From: Companilactobacillus nodensis DSM 19682 = JCM 14932 = NBRC 107160
Lineage (GTDB): Bacteria; Bacillota; Bacilli; Lactobacillales; Lactobacillaceae
NCBI RefSeq assembly: GCF_000615905.1
Contig: NZ_BAMN01000005.1
Span: forward strand, 62,001 to 126,000
DNA: 64,000 nucleotides
Direction: 5' to 3'
Numbering within the stretch: the first letter of the stretch is position 1; each line of letters opens with the position of its first letter. Positions 1 through 7,938 of the stretch are shown one piece after another. The notes under the pieces are model-generated. The model saw only the letters and a list, made by a program, of their open reading frames with translations, did not search any database and was not told the DNA's origin. The translations under genes and the position numbers were made by a program.

Positions 1-1
1 G

Positions 2-642
2 TTCATCGTTGCCAGTAATGAAAACAATGTTCTAACAGACTTCTTCAACAGTGGTATCTACGACCGCAATCGTCCCTTCTTCAAGACCGTCGCCCCAAGT
101 ATGGATATTCAAATTTCGAGTAACTTCGAACGTCTGCTCTATTACAAGAGCAATGGTGATACTGCGTACGTTAAACAACTGATGGACGAACTTGAAGCAA
201 ACGGAAAATACCAAGTCTCCGACGAATTACTCAATAGCATTCAAGAAGACTTCTATTGTGGATATAGTACAGATAAGGAAATCAAAGAATCTATCCAAGA
301 TGTCTACAATGAACAAGGTTATCTGATGGATCCACACACGGCAGTCGGATACAAAGTTATGCGTGACTATCAAAAAATCGACGACTCATGTCCAACAATT
401 CTGTTGAGTACTGCCAGTCCATATAAGTTTGTCAAAGTCGTTGCTGAAGCAATTCTTGATGACAACCATGACAATGACCTTCAATTGATGAAAGATATTC
501 AAGTAAAAACTGGCGTTGATATTCCAAAGAATCTAGCAACGTCTGGAACCTACCTATTCTCCACAAAGATGTCATCAAAAAAGACGACATGCGAGACTAT
601 GTTAAATCAAAAGTGGAGGCTGACCTATATGATAAGAATTAA
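2..642 (+). pseudogene. thrC: threonine synthase, 3' part, frameshifted near its end
   Basis: C-terminal part of a PLP-dependent threonine synthase (O-phosphohomoserine to threonine); the gene begins upstream of the window. The frame is open from base 2 and reads FIVASNENNVLTDFFNSG, then NFERLLY, both typical of bacterial ThrC. Up to about base 540 it follows the family (IPKNLAT). It then diverges, because the conserved ending (LPILHKDVIKKDDMRDY) lies in the next frame and stops at 640-642. One base appears to be missing at about 540-548. As given, translation would run on into thrB and make a 467-residue hybrid. In the restored frame thrC ends 14 nt inside thrB, a normal coupled thrC-thrB arrangement. 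A sequencing error is more likely than a real fusion. Confidence 0.85.
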
Positions 643-1504
643 AGTACCCGCAACTAGTGCCAATATTGGTGTTGGCTTCGATGCACTCGGATTAGCTGTT
701 TCCTTCTACGGAACTGTTGAATTCAATGCAAGTGACGAAGAATTACAGATTGGTGGTTGTCCAAAAAAATACCAAAACAAAAACAATTTAATTTATCGTG
801 CCTTTGTTAACGGGTGCGAATATCTAAAAAAAGATGTTCCAAACGTATCCATCGATATCAACAACGACATCCCTATCGCACGTGGTCTAGGAAGTTCAGC
901 AGTCTGCATCGTTGCTGGATTAAAGGGTGCCAGTGCTTGGTTTGGCGACAGGTTATCTGATGAAGAGATACTAAATCTTGCCACAAAGATAGAAGGACAT
1001 CCAGACAACGTATCTCCAGCCATCTATGGCAATTTATGTGCTTCAATCAATCACGATGGTGACATTCAAGTGGCTCATTACAAAGTGGACAAAAGCTTGA
1101 ACTTCATTGCAATGATCCCCGACTATCATCTCAGCACTGAAGCAGCTCGTGAGGTATTACCCGACACAATGAGCTATGCCGACGCTATTTATCAAATCGG
1201 CCATTTAGGTGTTCTGATCAAAGCACTCGAATTAGGCGACATGTCGATGATCAAATCAGCTATTGTCGACAAGATGCATGAGCCATACCGTAAGAAACTG
1301 ATTCCCGACTACGACCAAGTTGCCAAAATTTGTGAAGAAGAAAATGTCATTCTCTACATTAGTGGCAGCGGATCAACTTTGATGGCAATCGCACAAGACG
1401 ACCAAGTCGACTCACTCTTTGACAAGATTTCAAGCCAGTTTCCTAACTGGCAAATCAAGCCTTTGTCGGTCGATACAACAGGTGCAACTACTGAAATAGT
1501 CTAA
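629..1504 (+). CDS. thrB: homoserine kinase
   Basis: GHMP-family kinase of 291 residues that phosphorylates homoserine for threonine synthesis in the cytosol. The start ATG at 629 is chosen because GGAGG lies at 614-618 and MIRIKVPATSANIGVGFDALG is the classic ThrB N-terminus. The glycine-rich ATP loop (PIARGLGSSAVC) is at residues 82-93, and the GHMP C-terminal motif (SGSGSTLMAI) is near residue 248. Length is normal. It overlaps the restored thrC stop by 14 nt, so translational coupling is expected. A strong terminator follows. The open frame also continues upstream into thrC because of the thrC frameshift; that N-terminal extension is not part of ThrB. Confidence 0.95.
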   Translation: MIRIKVPATSANIGVGFDALGLAVSFYGTVEFNASDEELQIGGCPKKYQNKNNLIYRAFVNGCEYLKKDVPNVSIDINNDIPIARGLGSSAVCIVAGLKGASAWFGDRLSDEEILNLATKIEGHPDNVSPAIYGNLCASINHDGDIQVAHYKVDKSLNFIAMIPDYHLSTEAAREVLPDTMSYADAIYQIGHLGVLIKALELGDMSMIKSAIVDKMHEPYRKKLIPDYDQVAKICEEENVILYISGSGSTLMAIAQDDQVDSLFDKISSQFPNWQIKPLSVDTTGATTEIV

Positions 1505-1511
1505 ACACATT

Positions 1512-1563
1512 AAGTGCCATAAGAAACGGCAACCCTCCCTGTCGTTTCCTATGGGCACTTTTT
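1512..1563 (+). terminator. Rho-independent terminator after thrB
   Basis: AAGTGCCATA pairs with TATGGGCACTT around an inner AAACG/CGTTT stem, followed by a T run. It closes the threonine operon. Confidence 0.8.
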
Positions 1564-1573
1564 GGTACCTACT

Positions 1574-1619
1574 GTACTTTAAAGTACGTAATTGTTTAAT
1601 TGATCTAACCCCTTATAAT
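1574..1619 (+). promoter_or_regulatory. promoter of the MFS gene with a 14-bp palindromic operator
   Basis: A perfect palindrome GTACTTTAAAGTAC (1574-1587) lies immediately before a promoter with -35 TTGTTT (1592-1597), a 16-bp spacer and -10 TATAAT (1614-1619). The gene order MFS transporter then HxlR regulator suggests this is the binding site of that regulator. The role is inferred from position and symmetry. Confidence 0.55.
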
Positions 1620-1663
1620 GATATTCATGTTCTAAAACACACATACATAAGGAGTTGAAAAAT

Positions 1664-2878
1664 ATGAACAACAAAAAAGTATCACCAACATGGATCTTAA
1701 TGTCATTAGCAATCAGTGCCTTTGCCATTGGATCAACTGAATTCATCAGTGTCGGAATTATGCCGATTCTGACTAAGACCTTCAATATTTCATTAGCAAC
1801 CGGTGGATTGACTGTCTCAATCTACGCTGCTGGAATTATGATCGGAGCTCCTATCTTAACTTTGATCACCAATCGCTGGAGTCGTAAAAAACTTCTGATC
1901 GGTATCATGGTTAGTTTCGTCATTGGTAATTTGATTGCCGCATTTGCTCCAACATTCTGGATTCTACTATTAGGTAGAATCGTCACAGCACTATCACACG
2001 GAATCTTCATGGCGATTGCTTCATTGATCGCAGCCGATGTCGTTGAACCAAATAAACGTGCCTCAGCTATTGCTGTAATGTTCACTGGGCTAACAGTTGC
2101 AACTGTTACAGGTGTGCCACTAGGAACATTCATCGGCCAAAATATCAATTGGCGTGCTTCCTTCTTCTTCCTAGTTATCTTAGGATTGATTGGCTTGATC
2201 ACCAACATTATCTTAGTACCAAATAATTTACCACTACCCAAGCCAACGAATGCCAAGGGATTATGGAAAATTATCAAACAACCTGAATTACTGCTTATCC
2301 TAATCATCACAGCCTTAGGCTACGGAGCAACTTTTCCCGTTTATACTTACCTAACAACTATTCTAAATAAGCAAATGGGTTGGTCCGAATCAGCAATCGT
2401 CATCATCTTAATTTTTTATGGAGTTGCTGTAGCAATCGGTAATACTATGGGCGGACGCTTGGCTAACAACAACCCACTCAAAGCATTGTTAAAGATGCTA
2501 GTTGGACTCGGTATCGCATTGATTCTTGTTCGTGTAACAATGAACATGCACCTACTAGGTTTGATCTCAATTCTGATCATGGGACTATTCGCCTTCATGA
2601 ATGCACCTGGATTGCAACTGTACATCGTACAACTCGCCGAAAGATTTACTCCAAATGAAATTTCTTTAGCCTCAGCGTTGAATATTTCAGCCTTCAACGT
2701 GGGGATAACCTTTGGTTCATCCATCGGTGGACAAGCTGTCTCAGCTAATCAACTGGTTAATACTCCTTGGTTAGGAATTGGTATGCTTGTGGTTGGTATC
2801 GTCTTGATTGTTGTCTTACAAAAAATGGTTGCGGCCAAAGACATGACACCTAAGGATATTGAATTAGAAAATTGCTAA
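1664..2878 (+). CDS. MFS transporter, DHA1 family (efflux type)
   Basis: Twelve-helix inner-membrane transporter of 404 residues, similar to the arabinose/nucleoside efflux group (NepI/PbuE/AraJ-like). The N-terminus ILMSLAISAFAIGSTEFISVG is highly typical of this group, and the loop 2-3 motif NRWSRKKLL is present. Start ATG at 1664 fits AAGGAG at 1649-1654; a TTG at 1655 is in frame but overlaps the ribosome site. The substrate cannot be told. It is followed 64 nt later by an HxlR-type regulator, and the palindrome at 1574 suggests induction by a redox-active or toxic compound, as in many HxlR-controlled exporters. Confidence 0.85.
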   Translation: MNNKKVSPTWILMSLAISAFAIGSTEFISVGIMPILTKTFNISLATGGLTVSIYAAGIMIGAPILTLITNRWSRKKLLIGIMVSFVIGNLIAAFAPTFWILLLGRIVTALSHGIFMAIASLIAADVVEPNKRASAIAVMFTGLTVATVTGVPLGTFIGQNINWRASFFFLVILGLIGLITNIILVPNNLPLPKPTNAKGLWKIIKQPELLLILIITALGYGATFPVYTYLTTILNKQMGWSESAIVIILIFYGVAVAIGNTMGGRLANNNPLKALLKMLVGLGIALILVRVTMNMHLLGLISILIMGLFAFMNAPGLQLYIVQLAERFTPNEISLASALNISAFNVGITFGSSIGGQAVSANQLVNTPWLGIGMLVVGIVLIVVLQKMVAAKDMTPKDIELENC

Positions 2879-2942
2879 GACTTGAGTAATCCATAATTGA
2901 TGTTAAGATATTAATACTAGTTCATGAGGATGGTAATTATTA

Positions 2943-3332
2943 ATGAAACAATCTATTTATAATATTGGCGTCGAAGCTACGATGAGTATCATTGGCGGAA
3001 AATGGAAACCAATCATTCTTTGCCATCTTAAACACACGACCATGCGTACTGGTCAATTACGCCGTGCCATTCCTAATATCACTCAAAAAATGTTGACCCA
3101 ACAACTGCGTGAACTTGAAGATGATGGTATCGTCACTCGTAAGGTTTACAACCAAATACCACCTAAGGTAGAATATTCTTTGACCGAATACGGTGACAGC
3201 TTGAACCGTATTCTTGAAGAATTATGTCTCTGGGGTGAAGATAACATTGCCCGCCGTAAGGCTAAGGGTGAGAATATTATTCTCTTGAAGAGTGATTATA
3301 TGGAAACACAGGACTTACCAGACGTTGAATAG
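2943..3332 (+). CDS. HxlR family transcriptional regulator
   Basis: Winged-helix DNA-binding protein of 129 residues. It starts with the signature of the family (MSIIGGKWKPIILCHL), then the recognition region (TQKMLTQQLRELEDDGIVTRKVY) and the wing (PPKVEYSLTEYG). Length is normal. Members of this family (HxlR, YodB, CatR) often control neighbouring oxidoreductases or exporters and sense electrophiles through cysteines; this protein has cysteines near positions 28 and 96. It probably regulates the upstream MFS gene through the GTACTTTAAAGTAC site. It is transcribed in the same direction and ends at a clear terminator. Confidence 0.88.
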   Translation: MKQSIYNIGVEATMSIIGGKWKPIILCHLKHTTMRTGQLRRAIPNITQKMLTQQLRELEDDGIVTRKVYNQIPPKVEYSLTEYGDSLNRILEELCLWGEDNIARRKAKGENIILLKSDYMETQDLPDVE

Positions 3333-3340
3333 TAATCCAA

Positions 3341-3372
3341 AAAAGAACAGTTCATGATGAACTGTTCTTTTT
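3341..3372 (+). terminator. terminator after the HxlR gene
   Basis: AAAGAACAGTTCA pairs with TGAACTGTTCTTT and is followed by T residues. Confidence 0.85.
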
Positions 3373-3445
3373 GATTGAACATTAGTTTACTAATCGTGAT
3401 ATACTTTTAAAAGAGTTTAGACAATTTAATGCGAGGAGATTTATC

Positions 3446-3880
3446 GTGGAAAAATATTATATAGTTGATAGTTCCATCCTTCCGGAATCATTTGACAAGG
3501 TCATCAAGGCACGTGGGCTACTAGAAACCGGCAAGTCGAGTAATGTCAGTGAAGCTGTCAAAATGGTGGGAATAAGTCGCGGTACATATTACAAATACAA
3601 GGATCTAGTCTTCTTGCCAGATGAAGATATGAACGACCGTAAGGCCTTGATCTCAATGATGCTTAATCACGAACAAGGAATCCTAAACAAAGTCCTAGGA
3701 ATTATCTCTGAAACAAACGCCAGCATTCTGACGATCAACCAGAATATTCCTATCCACAACATTGCCAGTGTTGTGATCTCATTGGACATCAGTCATCTAA
3801 CTGGAACTATCGATGACCTTATGGACAAGTTGAAGGAATACGAATTCATCAGTAACGTTCAACTTATCTCAGTTGAATAA
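3446..3880 (+). CDS. pheB: ACT domain protein, PheB / UPF0735 family
   Basis: Small cytoplasmic protein of 144 residues with an N-terminal helix-turn-helix-like segment (VSEAVKMVGISRGTYYKYKDLVF, near residues 34-56) and a C-terminal ACT domain (GILNKVLGIISETNASILTINQ, from about residue 76). ACT domains bind amino acids. B. subtilis PheB lies beside pheA and is thought to affect aromatic amino-acid metabolism, but its exact role is not settled. Starts at GTG 3446, with GAGGAG about 8 nt upstream. It stands alone downstream of the threonine genes, consistent with an amino-acid-linked regulatory role. Confidence 0.8.
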   Translation: MEKYYIVDSSILPESFDKVIKARGLLETGKSSNVSEAVKMVGISRGTYYKYKDLVFLPDEDMNDRKALISMMLNHEQGILNKVLGIISETNASILTINQNIPIHNIASVVISLDISHLTGTIDDLMDKLKEYEFISNVQLISVE

Positions 3881-3881
3881 C

Positions 3882-4034
3882 CTACTTGGGCCAGGCAATA
3901 TACATTGCCATGATGACTCCAAAAGTACCAACACAGTAGAAGAATTTTGAAATGTATTGGCTCTTAATGTGACTAGCTGATAACAGGAATGACAACCCAA
4001 TGACAAATGTCAATGGTATGACCAAATAGTTCAT
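3882..4034 (-). CDS. small membrane protein (50 residues), function unknown
   Basis: A short minus-strand gene. ATG at 4032-4034 is preceded by a very good ribosome site (CGGAGGACG), and 50 codons lead to TAG. The product begins MNYLVIPLTFVIGLSFLLSA and ends near MAMYIAWPK. It has two hydrophobic stretches, roughly residues 3-19 and 31-47, so it is probably a two-helix membrane peptide. It lies 248 nt downstream (in its own direction) of nothing obvious and faces the end of pheB, so it is probably monocistronic. I recognise no family. The strong ribosome site and hydrophobic pattern argue for a real gene. Confidence 0.6.
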   Translation of the reverse strand: MNYLVIPLTFVIGLSFLLSASHIKSQYISKFFYCVGTFGVIMAMYIAWPK

Positions 4035-4127
4035 GTATCGTCCTCCGTTTAATTAGAATAATTGTTAACATTAATGTAACGAAAAAATGTGACGAAATCA
4101 TGAATATCATATGTCTATTTAATGCTC

Positions 4128-4158
4128 AAAAGGAGAATCCAAATTGGATTCTCCTTTT
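4128..4158. terminator. bidirectional hairpin after folC
   Basis: AAAAGGAGAATCC pairs with GGATTCTCCTTTT around a 5-nt loop, 4 nt past the folC stop. Confidence 0.75.
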
Positions 4159-4161
4159 GTT

Positions 4162-5466
4162 TTAATGAATTTTTTTCATTTCATCACGAACCTGTGATAT
4201 AAAGTAAAGCGAACCAGTTATGAACAATACATCATCTGAATTCATCTCAGACTTAATATCATCCAATCCCCGATGCCAATCATCCACAATCGTAATTCCA
4301 TCAATATTATCCAACCCCGCATAGTCTTCTAAGTTCAATGAACTTGGAAAATCAAATGTCGTGATTGTTATCTTAATATTAGGAACTTGTTGCAGCATCT
4401 CAAGCATCTCATCTATATTCTTAGTTGTAATGGCAGAAAACAACACGTGAATATGGATATCCGCGAATTCATGCACCATATTGTCAGTCAAGCGGCGCAT
4501 AGCATGCGGATTATGCGCTCCATCCATAATGATCAACGGTGACTCACTGACCGTTTCCATCCGAGCCGGCCAACGAACTTTCTTGAGACCTTCACGAATG
4601 TGATTCTCATTGACTCGAATACTCTCATGCTGACAATAGAGTGAGAATAATTCAAGTGCCACACCAGCGTTCTCCGTCTGATGCCGACCTTTAAGCGGAA
4701 TACGTAAGTCCTTTAGATAAAATTGATGATTTCTAAAATTAAATCTTTCATTACGATTCTTATCAAAACCAATATAGTCGACTAAGAAGTCTTTGTTTTC
4801 ACTATAAAATGGTGCTTTCGTCCGAACAGCTTGATTGCGAATAACTGCTAAAGCATTCTCAGGAATATCTCCAGCTACGATAGGAATATGTTTTTTGATG
4901 ATTCCGGATTTTTGTTGAGCAATTTTTTCAAGTGTATCACCCAAAATATCAACGTGATCTAATCCGACAGTAGTGATTGCTGCAAGCATGGGATGCACGA
5001 CGTTCGTACTGTCCATCAAGCCACCGATTCCCGCCTCGATGATGGCAATATCAACTCGATCTTTGAAGTAATAAAATGCCATACCAGTGAGAATCTCAAA
5101 TTCAGTTATCCCCTGTAAATGTTCATCGGCGTCTAATTTTTCAATTAACGGCATGAAAACATTAACCAGTTCCACAAAATCCGCTTCAGGAATCGGTTGC
5201 CCATTAACTGAAATACGTTCATAGAAGGATTCGATATACGGTGAGGTAAATGTTCCAACTGTCAGGTCTAATTCTTCTAACATGCAACGAAGATACATGA
5301 CAGTTGAACCCTTCCCATTCGTTCCAGCAATGTGAATACTCTTAACATCATCTTCCGGATTATTAAGCATCTTTAACAATGCTTCAATTCGATCTAATCC
5401 TGGTCGTGAACCAAATTTTCTTCTTGTGTGAATCCAAGCTACAGCTTCTTCGCCTGTTCTAATCAT
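4162..5466 (-). CDS. folC: bifunctional folylpolyglutamate / dihydrofolate synthase
   Basis: Mur-ligase-like enzyme of 434 residues that adds glutamate to folates (and to dihydropteroate). The ATP loop GTNGKGST is at residues 48-55. The folate-site region (FTSPYIESFYERISVNG), GLDHVDILG and the C-terminal ligase motif MDGAHNPHAMRR are all present. Start ATG at 5466 fits AAAGGGG 8 nt upstream; a GTG three codons earlier abuts the ribosome site. It lies 25 nt downstream of folT, so the folate transporter and the enzyme that traps folates in the cell by polyglutamylation are one operon, under the THF riboswitch. Confidence 0.95.
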   Translation of the reverse strand: MIRTGEEAVAWIHTRRKFGSRPGLDRIEALLKMLNNPEDDVKSIHIAGTNGKGSTVMYLRCMLEELDLTVGTFTSPYIESFYERISVNGQPIPEADFVELVNVFMPLIEKLDADEHLQGITEFEILTGMAFYYFKDRVDIAIIEAGIGGLMDSTNVVHPMLAAITTVGLDHVDILGDTLEKIAQQKSGIIKKHIPIVAGDIPENALAVIRNQAVRTKAPFYSENKDFLVDYIGFDKNRNERFNFRNHQFYLKDLRIPLKGRHQTENAGVALELFSLYCQHESIRVNENHIREGLKKVRWPARMETVSESPLIIMDGAHNPHAMRRLTDNMVHEFADIHIHVLFSAITTKNIDEMLEMLQQVPNIKITITTFDFPSSLNLEDYAGLDNIDGITIVDDWHRGLDDIKSEMNSDDVLFITGSLYFISQVRDEMKKIH

Positions 5467-5491
5467 GACAAACACCCCTTTATGTTACATG

Positions 5492-6016
5492 CTATGCAGC
5501 AAATCTCTTAGACAATGACTTAAATGGAATTACGTTACCGAAAAAGACGATCATAGTTGTTTGTAATGGCAACATAATTAATGCTTTGACGATACGGATC
5601 ATCCATAATCTTCCATCAGTAAACGGAATCTTGTACATGATCGATAACCATAATGGTGTCAGGAATAAGCTGATAATCAAAGTATTCAATAACACGCATA
5701 AAAAGGCATTTTTCCAACTAATTGGTTTCTTGTAGAAAAAGTATCCATACAAGATACCCGTAATAAATGCGTTCAATGTGAACCCGATAAAGAAGGCCCC
5801 TTTACCAAGCACGGTACTACCAATCAAGTCAGCGATGACTGAACCCATTCCCGTCCATAGTGGACCGAATAAACTAGCCATAACTACTTGTGGTATGAAG
5901 TCGAAAGTTATTTTGAGAAGTTGTGTTTCAAAACCAAAAACTTGTGACAATACTATCATTAATGCAATTAATAATCCCATTGTAGCTATAAATTGTGCGT
6001 TACTTCTTTTACCCAT
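5492..6016 (-). CDS. folT: folate ECF transporter S component
   Basis: Membrane protein of 174 residues of the ECF substrate-binding family, with about six helices. The N-terminal region AQFIATMGLLIALMIVLSQ and the GPLWTGMGSVIADLIG segment are typical of FolT. It captures folate and works with the shared EcfAA'T energising module encoded elsewhere. Start at 6016 (MGKRSNAQ) is chosen because AAGGAG lies 9 nt upstream; the longer reading frame runs through riboswitch sequence. It precedes folC and lies behind a THF riboswitch, which supports folate as substrate. Confidence 0.9.
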   Translation of the reverse strand: MGKRSNAQFIATMGLLIALMIVLSQVFGFETQLLKITFDFIPQVVMASLFGPLWTGMGSVIADLIGSTVLGKGAFFIGFTLNAFITGILYGYFFYKKPISWKNAFLCVLLNTLIISLFLTPLWLSIMYKIPFTDGRLWMIRIVKALIMLPLQTTMIVFFGNVIPFKSLSKRFAA

Positions 6017-6051
6017 TCTTAGCATCTCCTTTTCGAGCTGCCACATAAATC

Positions 6052-6160
6052 CTTTATGCAGCGAATGCGTTGGCAAAACCGCAAATGGATTGTCATTTTT
6101 CGTCCGGGAAGCACATTCCGTCTTTCCGACACTTAACGCTCTGCCAACTACTCTGTCCTA
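6052..6160 (-). promoter_or_regulatory. tetrahydrofolate (THF) riboswitch upstream of folT
   Basis: On the minus strand the leader contains GAGTAGTTGGCA, then GAGCGTTAAGTG, a CGG...CCG arm, GCGGT, and a closing TTGCCAACGCATTCGC. These match the conserved blocks of the folT RNA motif (AGUAG, GCGUUAAGUG, GCGGU, GCAUNCGC) in the right order, and TTGGCA/TGCCAA pair as P2. Just past the aptamer, GCTGCATAAA pairs with TTTATG..GCAGC. That hairpin shares bases with the end of the aptamer and lies just before the ribosome site, so it could be the switching helix controlling translation of folT-folC. Confidence 0.85.
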
Positions 6161-6176
6161 TTTGAAATTATATTTT

Positions 6177-6940
6177 TTAATGACCGAACTTGTAACTAAA
6201 GTAATAAAATCCTGAAACAAAAATTGAACCGCCAACAATATTTCCTAAATAAACTGGAATTAAATTATTTATAAAATCTCCCCATGTAACTCCACCCTCA
6301 AAAATTGCGGCAGGGATTACGAAGCAGTTGGCGATACTATGCTGGAATCCAATCGCAACGAAAATCATGATTGGAAACCAAACACCTACGATTTTGCCAG
6401 CCGCATCCTTAGCTCCATACGAGAGCCACAATGCTAAGCCGACGAACCAATTACAACCGATGCCTGAAACAAAACTTGGCATGAAGGGTGACGCTACCTT
6501 GCTCTGGGCAATTCGGATAACATCATCACGAAAGATTCCGCTATGAGTTAAACCGACAAAATGTCCAAAGAAATAAGCTACAAATAATGCACCGATCAAA
6601 TTGGCAAAAGTTATAACAATCAAATTCTTAACAAAGTCTATCCATGATACCTTCTTGGCAAAGGCTGACAGGCTAACTGCCATCATATTCCCAGTGACTA
6701 ATTCACCACCGGCCAATAGAATCACGATCAGACCAATTGGGAATACCGAGCTCCGACCAACGAGGCTATACTAGCCAAATATGCTGGTATCGATGCCGAT
6801 ACCCTGATATAAGCTAAGTATCCTAAGGAAATCATGGCTCCACCGATGAATCCGAGGATAAGTTTTGCCAGAAGCGGCTTCTTGATCTTGGCTGTTCCCT
6901 TGGTAATACTTATTTCCACAATTTCTTCAGGACTGTACAC
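6177..6940 (-). pseudogene. formate/nitrite (FNT) channel, frameshifted
   Basis: FocA/NirC-family membrane channel of about 254 residues if repaired. The N-terminal part (YSPEEIVEISITKGTAKIKKP, then a helix and SIASLVGA) is read from a GTG at 6940 with AGGGG upstream. The rest (FPIGLIVILLAGGELVTGNM and later helices, ending SYKFGH) is in another frame. One base is missing at about 6746-6754, within GGAGC|TCGG. In this position, right after the hut operon, it would release the formate made by reverse Fhs; this role is inferred. It could also carry nitrite or another small anion. Probably intact in the organism (see the frameshift finding). Confidence 0.82.
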
Positions 6941-6951
6941 TTTTTCATCCC

Positions 6952-7830
6952 CTAAACTATATCTAATTCTTCAAATGTACCGAGGATCTTAATATCCTGT
7001 GATACACTGACAAACGCTTTTGGATCAACTTTTTTCATGATTGCTGCCAAAATTTCCATTTCATAAACAGTAATAACAGTAATCAAAACTGATTGAGTAT
7101 TAAAATCATATGCACCGTATGCTTGTGGAATCGCAGTGATCCCTCGTTTTAATTTCTTTTGTAGTGCTGGAATAACAACATCTGGACGTTGTGTAATGAT
7201 CATAACTTGAACTTTTTGATGCTTTACATAGACCAGATCCGTTGTCTTACCACTAACAAAAATCGAAACCAAACTATAAAAAGCATATGGCCAGCCGAAT
7301 AAGAATCCAGCCGTTAAAACGATCACACCGTTGAATGCCATCGAAATTGCACCAACACTGATACCAGTTGCTTGTCGCAATGTAATGATCAAAGCATCCA
7401 TACCACCGGTGGATATTCCGTGTTTCAAAGCCAATCCCATTGAATAACCATTGATCAAACCACCAAAGACGGCACAAATTATTGGATCTTCGATCAAAGT
7501 CATATTAGGCATTATTTGAATGGCAAATGAAGCAAATGTAACTGCAATGATAGTAAACACAACAAACTTACGATTGATTTTGAACCACGCCAAGATAAAC
7601 ATTGGCACGTTCAGGAGGTAATAAATAACTGAAATAGGTATGTTGATATTATCTGCTCTTTCGGCAAGTGTCGAAAGAGTCTGAGCTATACCAGTTAACC
7701 CACCAGAATAAATATGTCCTGGCTGCCAGAAGAAATTCAAAGCCATGGAATATAAGACGGCGTATATCATAGCAATCGTCAGTTTGGTAACAACATCTTG
7801 CCAAAAGCTCTCTCGCTTATTATTCAGCAT
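6952..7830 (-). CDS. YitT family membrane protein (DUF161 + DUF2179)
   Basis: Membrane protein of 292 residues with about five to six N-terminal helices (YAVLYSMALNFFWQPGHIYSGGLTGIAQ, GISTGGMDALIITL) followed by a soluble DUF2179 domain (VMIITQRPDVVIPALQKKLKRGITAI). This is the usual YitT/YpjC/YvjA architecture, and the length is normal. Its biochemical role is not known. It lies between hutH and the FNT channel on the same strand, 12 nt before the FNT start, so it is probably co-transcribed with the channel. The ribosome site (GAAGGG) is unusually far, about 15 nt, from the ATG. Confidence 0.85.
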   Translation of the reverse strand: MLNNKRESFWQDVVTKLTIAMIYAVLYSMALNFFWQPGHIYSGGLTGIAQTLSTLAERADNINIPISVIYYLLNVPMFILAWFKINRKFVVFTIIAVTFASFAIQIMPNMTLIEDPIICAVFGGLINGYSMGLALKHGISTGGMDALIITLRQATGISVGAISMAFNGVIVLTAGFLFGWPYAFYSLVSIFVSGKTTDLVYVKHQKVQVMIITQRPDVVIPALQKKLKRGITAIPQAYGAYDFNTQSVLITVITVYEMEILAAIMKKVDPKAFVSVSQDIKILGTFEELDIV

Positions 7831-7874
7831 GTTTTAAATTTGCATCCCTTCTCAATAACTTCGCATACAGCAAA

Positions 7875-7929
7875 GAACAAGTAAAAAGGTTCGCAGCGGT
7901 CTAAGTCATTCAACACTTTTTACTTGTTC
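7875..7929 (-). terminator. hairpin after hutH
   Basis: GAACAAGTAAAAAG pairs perfectly with CTTTTTACTTGTTC across a 27-nt loop between hutH and the YitT gene. It may terminate or attenuate hut transcription before yitT-FNT. Confidence 0.6.
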
Positions 7930-7938
7930 ATATGCTAA

